DNA of 64,000 nucleotides from Actinomycetes bacterium (GTDB lineage Bacteria > Actinomycetota > Acidimicrobiia > Acidimicrobiales > RAAP-2), in assembly GCA_021798955.1 (NCBI GenBank), contig JAJZBK010000004.1:80354-144353 (forward strand). The letters are read 5' to 3'. A program made the translations under genes and the position numbers. The notes under the pieces are model-generated. The model saw only the letters and a list, made by a program, of their open reading frames with translations. It ran no database searches and was not told the DNA's origin. Shown here in pieces: positions 49,793-57,327 of the stretch; position 1 is the stretch's first letter, and each line of letters begins with the position of its first letter.

Positions 49793-50876
49793 GGGCCACG
49801 ACCCCCGAGCCGTCGAAGTCGACCATCGCCACCTCGAGGGAGAGGGCGTGGGCGACGTGAGCGAGACACGCGGAGCGCGCCCGCCGGCAGAGCTCCTCGA
49901 GCGGCTCGACACAATCGTTGGCCAGGCAGACCTCGAAGAAGTGGCGGGCCGTCGCCGTCTCGGTCGCCGCGGCGCAGACCGCTCGGGGAGCGTCCACGGC
50001 CGCCGCCAGGGACGCGAGGAACGCGCCGTCGACCTCGGACCGGTGGACGTGGGTCATCATCACCCCGCTGGCCAGCTTGGTGATCTTGCCGGCCATGCCC
50101 ACAAAAAGCACCGAAGAGATCCCCCGCGCCGCCGCCCGGCGCAGGGCGATCCCGGTGAAGTCGCCCACCTCGACGAAACAGACCTCGTCGAGATCGGGGC
50201 AGAGCCTCCGGGCAGCGGCCTCGGACCGGTGACCGGTGGCGAGCACGAGGCGGTCGTGGCCCTGCGCCGCGGCGACGTCGACCTGCTGGACGACCGATGC
50301 CCGGTAGGCCGCCGTCGAGAACGGTCTGACGACCCCGGTCGTGCCGAGGAGGGAGATCCCGCCGACGATGCCCAGACGGGCGTTCGTCGTCTGAGCTGCC
50401 ATGGCCTCGCCGCCCGGCACCGAGAAGGTGACCTCGAGCGGATCGTCGGTCACCTCGGCCAGCGCAGCCATGATCATGCGGCGGGGGACCGGGTTGATGG
50501 CCGGAGCTCCGACCGGCAGGCCGAGGCCGGGAAGGGTCACCACGCCGACCCCCTCTCCCGCCCGCAGCACGGTCTCCCCCCGTGCCGGGGCCACCGTCGC
50601 GGTGATCCGGGCGCCATGGGTGCAGTCCGGGTCGTCCCCGGCGTCCTTCACCACCACGCAGCGCCACGGCACCTCGGCCTCGACCGGGAACGAGGCTCGC
50701 CGGCCGCTCGGCAAGCCGACCTCCACCTGGTCAGGAGCGACCCCGGCGAGCAGGCCGGAGGCGGCCGCCTTGGCAGCCGCCGCGGCACACGTGCCCGTCG
50801 TCCAACCTGTCCGCAACCCACGCCGAGCAGTGGGCAGCTGGCTCGGAGACGCCTCCACCGCGCACCGGGCCCTCAT
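49785..50876 (-). CDS. cbiD: Cobalt-precorrin-5B C1-methyltransferase CbiD
   Basis: A 363-aa enzyme of the cobalt-early pathway. LRTGWTTGTCAAAAAKAAASGLL is the family hallmark. VVKDAGDDPDCTHGARITATV, GVGVVTLPGLGLPVGAPAINPVPRRMI, NARLGIVGGISLLGTTGVVRPFS and LFVGMAGKITKLASGVMMTHVHRSEVDG follow. The ATG at 50876 overlaps the cobM stop. CbiD replaces CobF of the aerobic route, in keeping with the lack of cobF here. Confidence 0.95.
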   Translation of the reverse strand: MRARCAVEASPSQLPTARRGLRTGWTTGTCAAAAAKAAASGLLAGVAPDQVEVGLPSGRRASFPVEAEVPWRCVVVKDAGDDPDCTHGARITATVAPARGETVLRAGEGVGVVTLPGLGLPVGAPAINPVPRRMIMAALAEVTDDPLEVTFSVPGGEAMAAQTTNARLGIVGGISLLGTTGVVRPFSTAAYRASVVQQVDVAAAQGHDRLVLATGHRSEAAARRLCPDLDEVCFVEVGDFTGIALRRAAARGISSVLFVGMAGKITKLASGVMMTHVHRSEVDGAFLASLAAAVDAPRAVCAAATETATARHFFEVCLANDCVEPLEELCRRARSACLAHVAHALSLEVAMVDFDGSGVVARA

Positions 50877-51676
50877 CGTCTCCGCCGACCGGCCGGGCGC
50901 CCCTTGGTCGTACCGGGGAGCGACCGGCGGCGGTAGCGGTGGGCGAACGCCGGCGAGTAGAGGTGGCTGCGGGCGGCCGGAGCGGCCAGCGCCGGCCCCA
51001 CGATGACGAGCACGGTCGTCGTGGCTCCGGTGGCGACGATCGCGTCGGCGAGCTCGCCCACCGTCGTACGCACCACCTCCTCGTCCGGCCAGGAGACTCG
51101 TACGACCACCGCTGCCGGCGTGTCCGGCGCATAGGCAGACCCGACGTCGAGGAGCGCCGCCTGCAGCTCGGCCGGGCGGGCTGCCGAAAGGAAGACCGCC
51201 ATCGTCGCGCCGACGGCGGCGAAGGCTTGGACCGACTCGCCAGGAGGCATGCTCGCCACTGTGCGCCCGGCGAGCCGCGTCATCACGACGCTCTGGGCCA
51301 CGCGCGGGATGGTGAGCTCGCGCCCGAGGGTGGCGGCGGCGGCAGCCAGCGAGGTGACGCCCGGGACGATCTCGTAGGGTCGGTCGTTCGCCTCGCACCA
51401 GTCGATCTGCTCCTGGATGGCGCCGTAGATCGACGGGTCGCCCGAGTGAAGCCGGACGATGGCCGCCTCGGGATGCGCCGCGTAGAGGGCGAGGACGTCC
51501 TCCAGCGTCATCGACTTCGAGTCGACGACCTCGGCCGTCGCCCCGGCGTGGTCGAGGAGCGCCGCTGGCACGAGTGACGACGCCCAGATGACGAGGTCGG
51601 CGCGCGAGAGACGGTCACGGCCGCGCACGGTGATGAGGTCGTCGGCGCCGGGCCCGGCGCCGACGAAGGAGATCAC
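50873..51676 (-). CDS. cobM: Precorrin-4 C11-methyltransferase
   Basis: A 267-aa SAM enzyme. VISFVGAGPGADDLITVRGRDRL, VIWASSLVP, IVRLHSGDPSIYGAIQEQIDWC, VPGVTSLAAAAATLGRELT and VVMTRLAGRTV are CobM/CbiF signatures. I place the start at GTG 51676 because it overlaps the cobI stop (GTGA) and follows GGGGAGG by 6 nt; a further GTG at 51691 is less likely. The C-terminal Arg-rich tail is variable. Confidence 0.94.
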   Translation of the reverse strand: MISFVGAGPGADDLITVRGRDRLSRADLVIWASSLVPAALLDHAGATAEVVDSKSMTLEDVLALYAAHPEAAIVRLHSGDPSIYGAIQEQIDWCEANDRPYEIVPGVTSLAAAAATLGRELTIPRVAQSVVMTRLAGRTVASMPPGESVQAFAAVGATMAVFLSAARPAELQAALLDVGSAYAPDTPAAVVVRVSWPDEEVVRTTVGELADAIVATGATTTVLVIVGPALAAPAARSHLYSPAFAHRYRRRSLPGTTKGRPAGRRRR

Positions 51677-52398
51677 CGACGACCTCCCCACGTCGTCCGT
51701 CCCGGCGGGACGACGACGCTCGCCAGGTAGGCAGCCGGGTCTCCCGCCGCCTCTTTCAGCGGGACGACCCGCTCGCCGGGCAGCCCGAGCAGCTCCCCGA
51801 GCACGGCGTCGTCGAGGCGACCGGCTCGCTCGAGGCGGTCGGCGATGGCCGGCACGTGGCGCCCACCCTTGTAGATCACGACGGCGGCGTCGGCGTCAGC
51901 AAGGGGGACGTCGAGCACCTCGGGCCCGTCGACGGCGCTGACCAGGTGGAGACGCTCGCTCCCGTCGAGCAGCGGCGCCCCGCGGCGCGCCGCGACGTCC
52001 TGGAAGGCCATGATGCCGGGCACCGTCTCGACGACCGTCGCCGGCAGCCGCTGGCACACCAGCGCCGCAAGGTGGTGGAAGGTGCTGTAGACGTTGGGGT
52101 CGCCGAGGGTGACGAAGGCCACCCGCTCGTCGGCCTCCAGGCAGGCGACCACCTGCTCGGCCGCCGCCTCGTGCGCCGCACCACGAGCAGCCTCGTCCCG
52201 CAGGATGGCGAACACGAGCCGTTCGACGCGGACCTCGGGTGCCACCTGGCTCACGATCGACTCGGCGCGACCGACCGCGTCGCTCGCCATGGTCGGCCCG
52301 AAGACCCGGTCGGCCGCCCGCAGCACCGCGACGGCTTTCAACGTCACCAGCCCGGGGTCGCCCGGTCCGACGCCAACGCCAATGAAGGTCGGGGCCAT
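51673..52398 (-). CDS. cobI: Precorrin-2 C20-methyltransferase
   Basis: A 241-aa SAM methyltransferase. FIGVGVGPGDPGLVTLKAVAVLRAADRVF, AFVTLGDPNVYSTFHHLAALV, VETVPGIMAFQDVAARRGAPL and VIYKGGRHVPAIADRLERAG match CobI/CbiL. The ATG at 52398 follows GGAGAAGGAC. A 153-bp gap separates it from cobB upstream, so it may have its own promoter. Confidence 0.94.
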   Translation of the reverse strand: MAPTFIGVGVGPGDPGLVTLKAVAVLRAADRVFGPTMASDAVGRAESIVSQVAPEVRVERLVFAILRDEAARGAAHEAAAEQVVACLEADERVAFVTLGDPNVYSTFHHLAALVCQRLPATVVETVPGIMAFQDVAARRGAPLLDGSERLHLVSAVDGPEVLDVPLADADAAVVIYKGGRHVPAIADRLERAGRLDDAVLGELLGLPGERVVPLKEAAGDPAAYLASVVVPPGRTTWGGRR

Positions 52399-52551
52399 GT
52401 CCTTCTCCGTAGAACGCGACATCGCGGCACTGCAGCTGGTCTCGTGACGTCTTCACTGCCGGACGTCCCAGACGTCCCAGGCTCTCGCGTGACGACGTCC
52501 GGGTCGCGCCGACGGCCGAGGGATGCCGCCGCGCAGCGCTGCGGCCTGACC

Positions 52552-53940
52552 CTACCGCACGCGTACCGGAGGACCCTCCCTGCCGGGGAGGACCTGGGCG
52601 GAACGAGCGGTCGCCGAGGCGACGAAGCGAGCGGCCGGGCCGGGGTCGCCGCCAAGATGGAGATGGAGGTAGGTGGCGAGCAGGCTGGACGTGGCGAAAC
52701 CGCCGAGGGAGCGACCGCGGCGACCCTCCAGCACCAGGGCGTCTCCGGACGGCTCGAGGGTGGAGTAGTGGAACTCGTGCCCCCGGAGCACCGAGCCGGC
52801 GGGACCGAGCGGCGTCTGGCGCTGCAGGGTCGCTCGCCGGTACCCGAGGGTGAGCGTCCGGGTCATCTCCGCGTCTGCCGGCACCGCGGCGACCAGCGGC
52901 GCCCCACCAAGCGAGCGGGCGAGGAATAGCAGCCCGCCGCACTCCGCCCAGGTGACCAGGCCGTTTGCGACACGAGCCCGCACGTCAGCCAACAGCGGGG
53001 CGTTGGCAGCCAGTTGGCCGGCGAAGACCTCGGGGAACCCTCCGCCGAGGTAGAGGGCCTCGGTGCCGTCGGGGAGCGCCGGGTCCGCGAGCGGGTCGAA
53101 CGTGAGCAGCTCGCCCCCGGCGGCGGCCAGGGCCTCAAGGTTGTCCGGGTAGACGAAGCCGAAGGCGGGGCCGGCGGCGACGGCCACCCGGGCCCGCCCG
53201 GCGCGCTCGGGTAGGGGCGGCTCCGGGACGACCCGCTCCGGGGCTCCCCGGGCGAGCGTCACCAGCGCGTCCAGGTCGACCGAGCGTGCCGTCGCAGCGC
53301 CGAGCTGAGCGAGCGAGCCGGCGATCGCCGACGGTTGCTCGGCGACGGGCACGAGACCCAGGTGACGGTCCCGCCACGACCAAGCGTCGTCGCGGGGCAG
53401 CGCGCCGAGCACCGGCACCCCGAGGGGTCCGAGCGCCTCCCGGAGCAGGTCGAGGTGGCCCGGTCCGCCGACGCGGTTGAACACGACGCCGGCGACCCGG
53501 ACGTCTGGCTCGAAGCTGGAAAAGCCGTGCACCAGCGCTGCCACCGATCGGCTCATGGCCGAGGCGTCGACGACGAGCACGACCGGCGCGTCGAGCAGTC
53601 GGGCGATCGACGCCGTGCTTGCCTCCGGGCCGTCGCCAGAGGCTCCGTCGAAGAGCCCCATCACACCTTCGACGACGAGCAGGTCGGCTCCCGACGCTGC
53701 CCTCGCCGCCAGCGGGGCAACGGCGTCCTCGCCGCAGATCCAGCTGTCGAGGTTGCGGCCGGCGCGACCGGTAGCGAGCGCGTGGTAGCCGGGGTCGATG
53801 TAGTCGGGCCCGACCTTCGCCGCTGCGACCCTCGTGCCGCGAGCGCGCAATGCCGCCATCACGCCGGTGGCCACCGTCGTCTTGCCGACACCGGAGGAGA
53901 CGCCGGCGACAACCAGCCGGGGGCCGAGGACGCTGGTCAG
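52552..53940 (-). CDS. cobB: Cobyrinic acid a,c-diamide synthase, probable CTG start
   Basis: A 462-aa glutamine-dependent amidase. The P-loop GVSSGVGKTTVATGVMAALRARG, VGPDYIDPGYHALATGRAGRNLD, VVEGVMGLFDGASGDGPEAST and the glutaminase block with WAECGGLLFLARSL are conserved. The first ATG/GTG in frame (53874) lies after the P-loop lysine, so starting there would destroy the ATP site. The only sensible start is CTG at 53940, which overlaps the cobO stop as CTGA, exactly like the ATGA/GTGA junctions of the other genes in this operon. AAGGGC lies about 11 nt before it. A frameshift error in the assembly is the main alternative. Confidence 0.9.
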   Translation of the reverse strand: MTSVLGPRLVVAGVSSGVGKTTVATGVMAALRARGTRVAAAKVGPDYIDPGYHALATGRAGRNLDSWICGEDAVAPLAARAASGADLLVVEGVMGLFDGASGDGPEASTASIARLLDAPVVLVVDASAMSRSVAALVHGFSSFEPDVRVAGVVFNRVGGPGHLDLLREALGPLGVPVLGALPRDDAWSWRDRHLGLVPVAEQPSAIAGSLAQLGAATARSVDLDALVTLARGAPERVVPEPPLPERAGRARVAVAAGPAFGFVYPDNLEALAAAGGELLTFDPLADPALPDGTEALYLGGGFPEVFAGQLAANAPLLADVRARVANGLVTWAECGGLLFLARSLGGAPLVAAVPADAEMTRTLTLGYRRATLQRQTPLGPAGSVLRGHEFHYSTLEPSGDALVLEGRRGRSLGGFATSSLLATYLHLHLGGDPGPAARFVASATARSAQVLPGREGPPVRVR

Positions 53941-54461
53941 TACTCGATGCCCTTGCTCGCCCGGATGCCCTGGTCGTAGGCGTGCTTGACCTTGCGCATC
54001 TCGGTGACCGTATCGGCGATGTCGACGAGCTCCGGCGGTGCGTCGCGTCCGGTGACGACCACGTTCGTCCCCGGCGCACGGGCCTCGAGCCCGGCGACGA
54101 CCTCATCGATCGGGACCCACCCATAGGTCACCGCGTAGGTCAGCTCGTCGAGGATGAGGAGCTGGTACGCACCCGAGGCAAGCTTGTCGCGAGCCACCTC
54201 CCAGGCGTGCCGTCCTTTGGCTGCCGTCTCGTCGAGGTCGGTCGACTCCCAGGTGAACCCGTCGCCCAAGGTGTGCCACTCGATGCCGAGGTGGTCGGCG
54301 AGCTTTCGTTCACCGGTCTTCCACTTGCCGCTCTTGACGAACTGGACCACACCCACGGTCCATCCTCGTGCCCAGCCACGGGCCATCACGCCGAAAGCGG
54401 CCGACGACTTTCCCTTGCCGTGACCGGTGTTGACGAGGATGAGCGACTGCGCGCGAGCCAT
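53937..54461 (-). CDS. cobO: Cob(I)yrinic acid a,c-diamide adenosyltransferase (CobO/CobA type)
   Basis: A 174-aa ATP:corrinoid adenosyltransferase. SLILVNTGHGKGKSSAAFGVMARGWARGW is the P-loop region; VVQFVKSGKWKTGER, LLILDELTYAVTYGWV, NVVVTGRDAPPELVDIADTVTEMRKVKHAYDQGIRASKGIE complete the family pattern. It needs Co(I), so a corrinoid reductase is required; the FhuF-like protein and ferredoxin in this set are candidates. The ATG at 54461 gives the normal length and heads the second B12 operon. Confidence 0.95.
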   Translation of the reverse strand: MARAQSLILVNTGHGKGKSSAAFGVMARGWARGWTVGVVQFVKSGKWKTGERKLADHLGIEWHTLGDGFTWESTDLDETAAKGRHAWEVARDKLASGAYQLLILDELTYAVTYGWVPIDEVVAGLEARAPGTNVVVTGRDAPPELVDIADTVTEMRKVKHAYDQGIRASKGIEY

Positions 54462-54579
54462 GGGGTAGGCACCCTAGTGACGGCTCCCCGAGACGACAAG
54501 GGGGCCCGAGGACCTCCGGAGGGCCAAGGGGGCCCCGAGGGTCGCCTCGGCCACCGGCGGTCGACTACCGTGGGCGCCG

Positions 54580-54718
54580 CAGCGCAGGGAACCCGGTGGG
54601 AGTCCGGGACTGTCCCGCAACTGTGACCGGGGAGCCAACCCCATCTGAGGCCACGGCCCGAACGGGCGGGAAGGCCGGGGACGGCGACGATCCGGGAGTC
54701 AGGAGACCTGCCTGCCCG
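54580..54718 (+). ncRNA. Second cobalamin riboswitch, no recognisable downstream gene
   Basis: On the plus strand: GCAGGGAACCCGGTGGGAGT, CCGGGACTGTCCCGCAACTG, the GGGGAGCC segment, GGCCACGG with GGGAAGGCC, and GTCAGGAGACCTGCC, a full cobalamin aptamer in the right order. GAGG and an ATG follow (54737, 54746), but the frame they open has no domain and runs antisense through the convergent pduX gene. The aptamer points away from cobO. Either the original gene (for example a cobalt transporter such as CbtB) has been lost or the RNA works in another way. Confidence 0.93.
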
Positions 54719-54892
54719 AGGACCTCTTGGGAACGCGAGGACGACATGACCAGTGGAGCACGGCACCGGCGACGCGCCCGCGAACCTTCGGAGCCCGCCA
54801 CGACCCGGGGTGCACCCGCCGCCGGCGGTGTCGTTCTGGCCAGGTGGACAACGCCGTGGCGCCGGACCGTCACCACGGTGGGCGCCGGGGCG
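54719..54892. other. Riboswitch downstream region without a supported gene
   Basis: Between the aptamer and the 3' end of pduX, three plus-strand frames and the minus strand were read. None shows a transmembrane helix, histidine-rich tail or other feature of genes usually placed behind cobalamin riboswitches (cbtA/B, cobW, btu genes, metE, nrd). No hairpin plus T-run was found either. Confidence 0.5.
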
Positions 54893-55819
54893 TCACCCGC
54901 TCCGACCCGAGGTGAGCGTCACGGCCAGGCGTGCCCGCGTCAGGCTCGGCGCCAGCGCCTCGGCGGCGATCCGGGCCCGGCTGAGCGCGTCGGCCGTTCC
55001 GTCGGCTACGTGCTCGTCGACGGGGAAGAGCAGCCCGGCCACCGTCCCGGTGTGCCCGATGACCGTCCCGGCCGCCCCCAGGCGCGCCTGCCACTGGCGC
55101 AGCTCGTGGAAGAGCCGGTTCACCAGGAAGGGCTGGTTGAGGGTGGCCGAGCGCGTCGCGGCGTCGGCGAAGGCGAAGGGATCTCGGTCGACCGCGGCCT
55201 CGTCGAGATCGGCAAGGAGCTGCTCGAAGTGGGGAGCGAGCGCGACCTTTCCGGTGAAGTCGACCGACTCGGTCCGCACCTGCTCGGGCGGGATAGCCAT
55301 GACGACGGCGAAGCGCGGGTGCCAGGGGTAGCGGCGGAGCAGTTGGCCGGTCCGGGGACAGAAGGCGACGACACCGTCGTACATCGTCCCGTCGGAACGC
55401 TCGATCCCCGTGGCGATCCCGGCGAGCTGCTCCGGGGCCAGGAGAGCGTCGACGGCATCGGCCAGCGCACGGGCGCCGGCCACCACGTCGGCAGTGCTGG
55501 AGCCCATGCCCCTGCCGACCGGCAGCGTCGAGCTCGACTTGACCTCGATCGCCACCGGGCCCGTGCCGAGGAGGCTGGCGGTGGCCACGAGTGCCCGTGC
55601 CAGCTTCTCCTTGCCCCGGGCAAGCCCGTCGACGGTGACGTCCGGCGCGCTCCGGACCCGGAGCGCGACCTCGCCGCGCCAGTCGATCGGGAGGGTGACG
55701 TGGAAGTGCTCGCCGCTGGCCAGCACTCCCTGGACGAGCTCGCCACAGGTACCGACGGCCTGCGCCCGGCCGACGAGGGTTCCTCCGTCGACGGAACGGG
55801 CCGCACACCGGACCACCAT
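54893..55819 (-). CDS. pduX: PduX-like L-threonine kinase (GHMP family)
   Basis: A 308-aa kinase making L-threonine O-3-phosphate, substrate of CobC/CobD for the aminopropanol linker. AVGTCGELVQGVLASGEHFHVTLPID is the PduX-type opening; VEVKS region followed by LPVGRGMGSSTADVVAGARAL is the GHMP phosphate loop. AAGTVIGHTGTVAGLLFP is the C-terminal glycine-rich motif. The ATG at 55819 suits the family length. It stands alone between the orphan riboswitch (convergent) and the NCS1 permease (divergent). Confidence 0.88.
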   Translation of the reverse strand: MVVRCAARSVDGGTLVGRAQAVGTCGELVQGVLASGEHFHVTLPIDWRGEVALRVRSAPDVTVDGLARGKEKLARALVATASLLGTGPVAIEVKSSSTLPVGRGMGSSTADVVAGARALADAVDALLAPEQLAGIATGIERSDGTMYDGVVAFCPRTGQLLRRYPWHPRFAVVMAIPPEQVRTESVDFTGKVALAPHFEQLLADLDEAAVDRDPFAFADAATRSATLNQPFLVNRLFHELRQWQARLGAAGTVIGHTGTVAGLLFPVDEHVADGTADALSRARIAAEALAPSLTRARLAVTLTSGRSG

Positions 55820-55896
55820 GACCCGATCTGCTCCTTCCCCGAGCCCGATGCCGATGCGGTGCCCGAGCGTGGTGCAGCGTACCCGTGGAGGCAGTG

Positions 55897-57327
55897 GTGA
55901 CGTTCTTCGCCGTCGAACGACGCGGCATCGACGCGGTCCCCGCCGACGAGCGGCACGGCCGAGCGAGGAACCTCTTCGGCGTCTGGTTCGCGGCGAACAT
56001 CGGCATCCTCTCGCTCGTCTTCGGCGCCGTGCTCGCGTCCTTCCGGCTCGACGTCACCCAGGCCGTCGCCGTCACTGTCCTCGCCGCGGCGATCTCCTTC
56101 TTGTTCGTCGGGCTCGTCTCGGTGGCCGGCGCCTGGTCGGGCATGCCCGCGCTCACGCTGTCGAGACGGTCGTTCGGGTGGGTGGGCAACCTCGTCCCGG
56201 CGGGGATGAGCTGGGTGAGCGTGCTCGGCTGGGAGATCGTGGCCTCGGTGGTGGCGGCCTGGGCGCTGCTCGAGATCCTCCGGCTCGTCACTGGCATCGC
56301 CCCGGGGCTTCTGGTCGACGCCGGAGCGCTCGGTGTGGTCGTCGTCGCCTCCCTCGCGCTCGGGCTGGTCGGCCACCACGTCATCGTGGCGTTCCAGCGC
56401 TTCGCTGCCGTCGCCTTCGGCCTGCTCACGCTGGTCCTCGTCCCGCTCCTCGTCGCCCACACCCACTGGACGGCGGTCACCAGGGTCCACGCTGCTCCCC
56501 TGGGCGCCTGCCTGGCTGCCGCCAGCATCCTGGCCGCCGGGACCGGCGTGAGCTGGCTCAACCTCGCCCCCGACTACAGCCGCTACCTGCCACCCCATGA
56601 GCGCCCGGGGGCGATCGTCGCCTGGGTCACCGTCGGCGCCACGTTGCCGACGATCGTCCTCGTCCTCACCGGCTACCTGGTGGCCACTCGGGTGCCGGCT
56701 CTGGCGACCAGTCTCGACCCGGTCGGCCCGGTCGGTGCCGTCCTGCCCTCGTGGCTCTCGGTTCCCTACCTGCTCGCCGCCGCTGGCGGCATGCTGGCAG
56801 AGACCGACCTGGCCTGCTACTCGTCCGGCCTCACCCTGCTCGCACTCGGCGTTCGCGTCCGACGCACCCGCACCGTCCTCGTCGACGCGTCGGTGGTCGG
56901 CGCGGTCGGACTGTGGGTGATGGCCGGGCGCCAGGGCTTCCTCGACCCCTTCGAGAGCTTCCTCGAGCTGCTGGCTGCCGGGCTCGCCGCCTGGGCCGGC
57001 GTCGTCCTCGCCGACCTCCTCCGGGCCCGCGCTCGCTGGACGGGCGACCAGGTCACCCGGCACTATGCCACCTGGCCCACCGTCGGCTGGGTGGGTCTTG
57101 CCGCCTGGGTGGCGGGGACCGCCATCGCCCTTTCCACGACCGTGTCCCCCTTCTTCGTGGGACCGCTCGCCAGGGGGGTCCTCGGACAAGGAAGCTTCGG
57201 CTTCGCCCTCGGGCTCCTGGTGGCGTTCACCGTGGCCGGCCTGGGCTGGTGGCTGGTAGCCCGCCGCGCCCGAGTCGTGGCTCGTCCTCGGGCGGTGACG
57301 ATCGGCAACGAGGTCGACCCGGCGTGA
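55897..57327 (+). CDS. NCS1-family nucleobase/cofactor permease
   Basis: A 476-aa membrane protein with about 12 helices. ERRGIDAVPADERHGRARNLFGVWFAANIGILSLVFGAVL is the NCS1 opening (usual PxxxRxxxxxxxFxxWxxxN). WSGMPALTLSRRSFGWVGN and NLAPDYSRYLPPHERPGAIVAW match TM3 and the TM7-8 loop. NCS1 proteins import cytosine, purines, hydantoin, thiamine or pyridoxine. The start is the GTG at 55897, 5 nt after GGAGG. Its stop overlaps a PfkB kinase gene, so imported ligand and kinase are probably linked. Lying among B12 genes, a benzimidazole-type base or its riboside is a possible cargo (inference). Confidence 0.85.
   Translation: MTFFAVERRGIDAVPADERHGRARNLFGVWFAANIGILSLVFGAVLASFRLDVTQAVAVTVLAAAISFLFVGLVSVAGAWSGMPALTLSRRSFGWVGNLVPAGMSWVSVLGWEIVASVVAAWALLEILRLVTGIAPGLLVDAGALGVVVVASLALGLVGHHVIVAFQRFAAVAFGLLTLVLVPLLVAHTHWTAVTRVHAAPLGACLAAASILAAGTGVSWLNLAPDYSRYLPPHERPGAIVAWVTVGATLPTIVLVLTGYLVATRVPALATSLDPVGPVGAVLPSWLSVPYLLAAAGGMLAETDLACYSSGLTLLALGVRVRRTRTVLVDASVVGAVGLWVMAGRQGFLDPFESFLELLAAGLAAWAGVVLADLLRARARWTGDQVTRHYATWPTVGWVGLAAWVAGTAIALSTTVSPFFVGPLARGVLGQGSFGFALGLLVAFTVAGLGWWLVARRARVVARPRAVTIGNEVDPA

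Noticed and set aside
54746..55900. Plus-strand protein behind the second riboswitch
   Set aside because: It has a ribosome-binding site and ATG but is antisense to pduX for most of its length and shows no domain, membrane helix or selected composition. It is kept only as a question in the findings.
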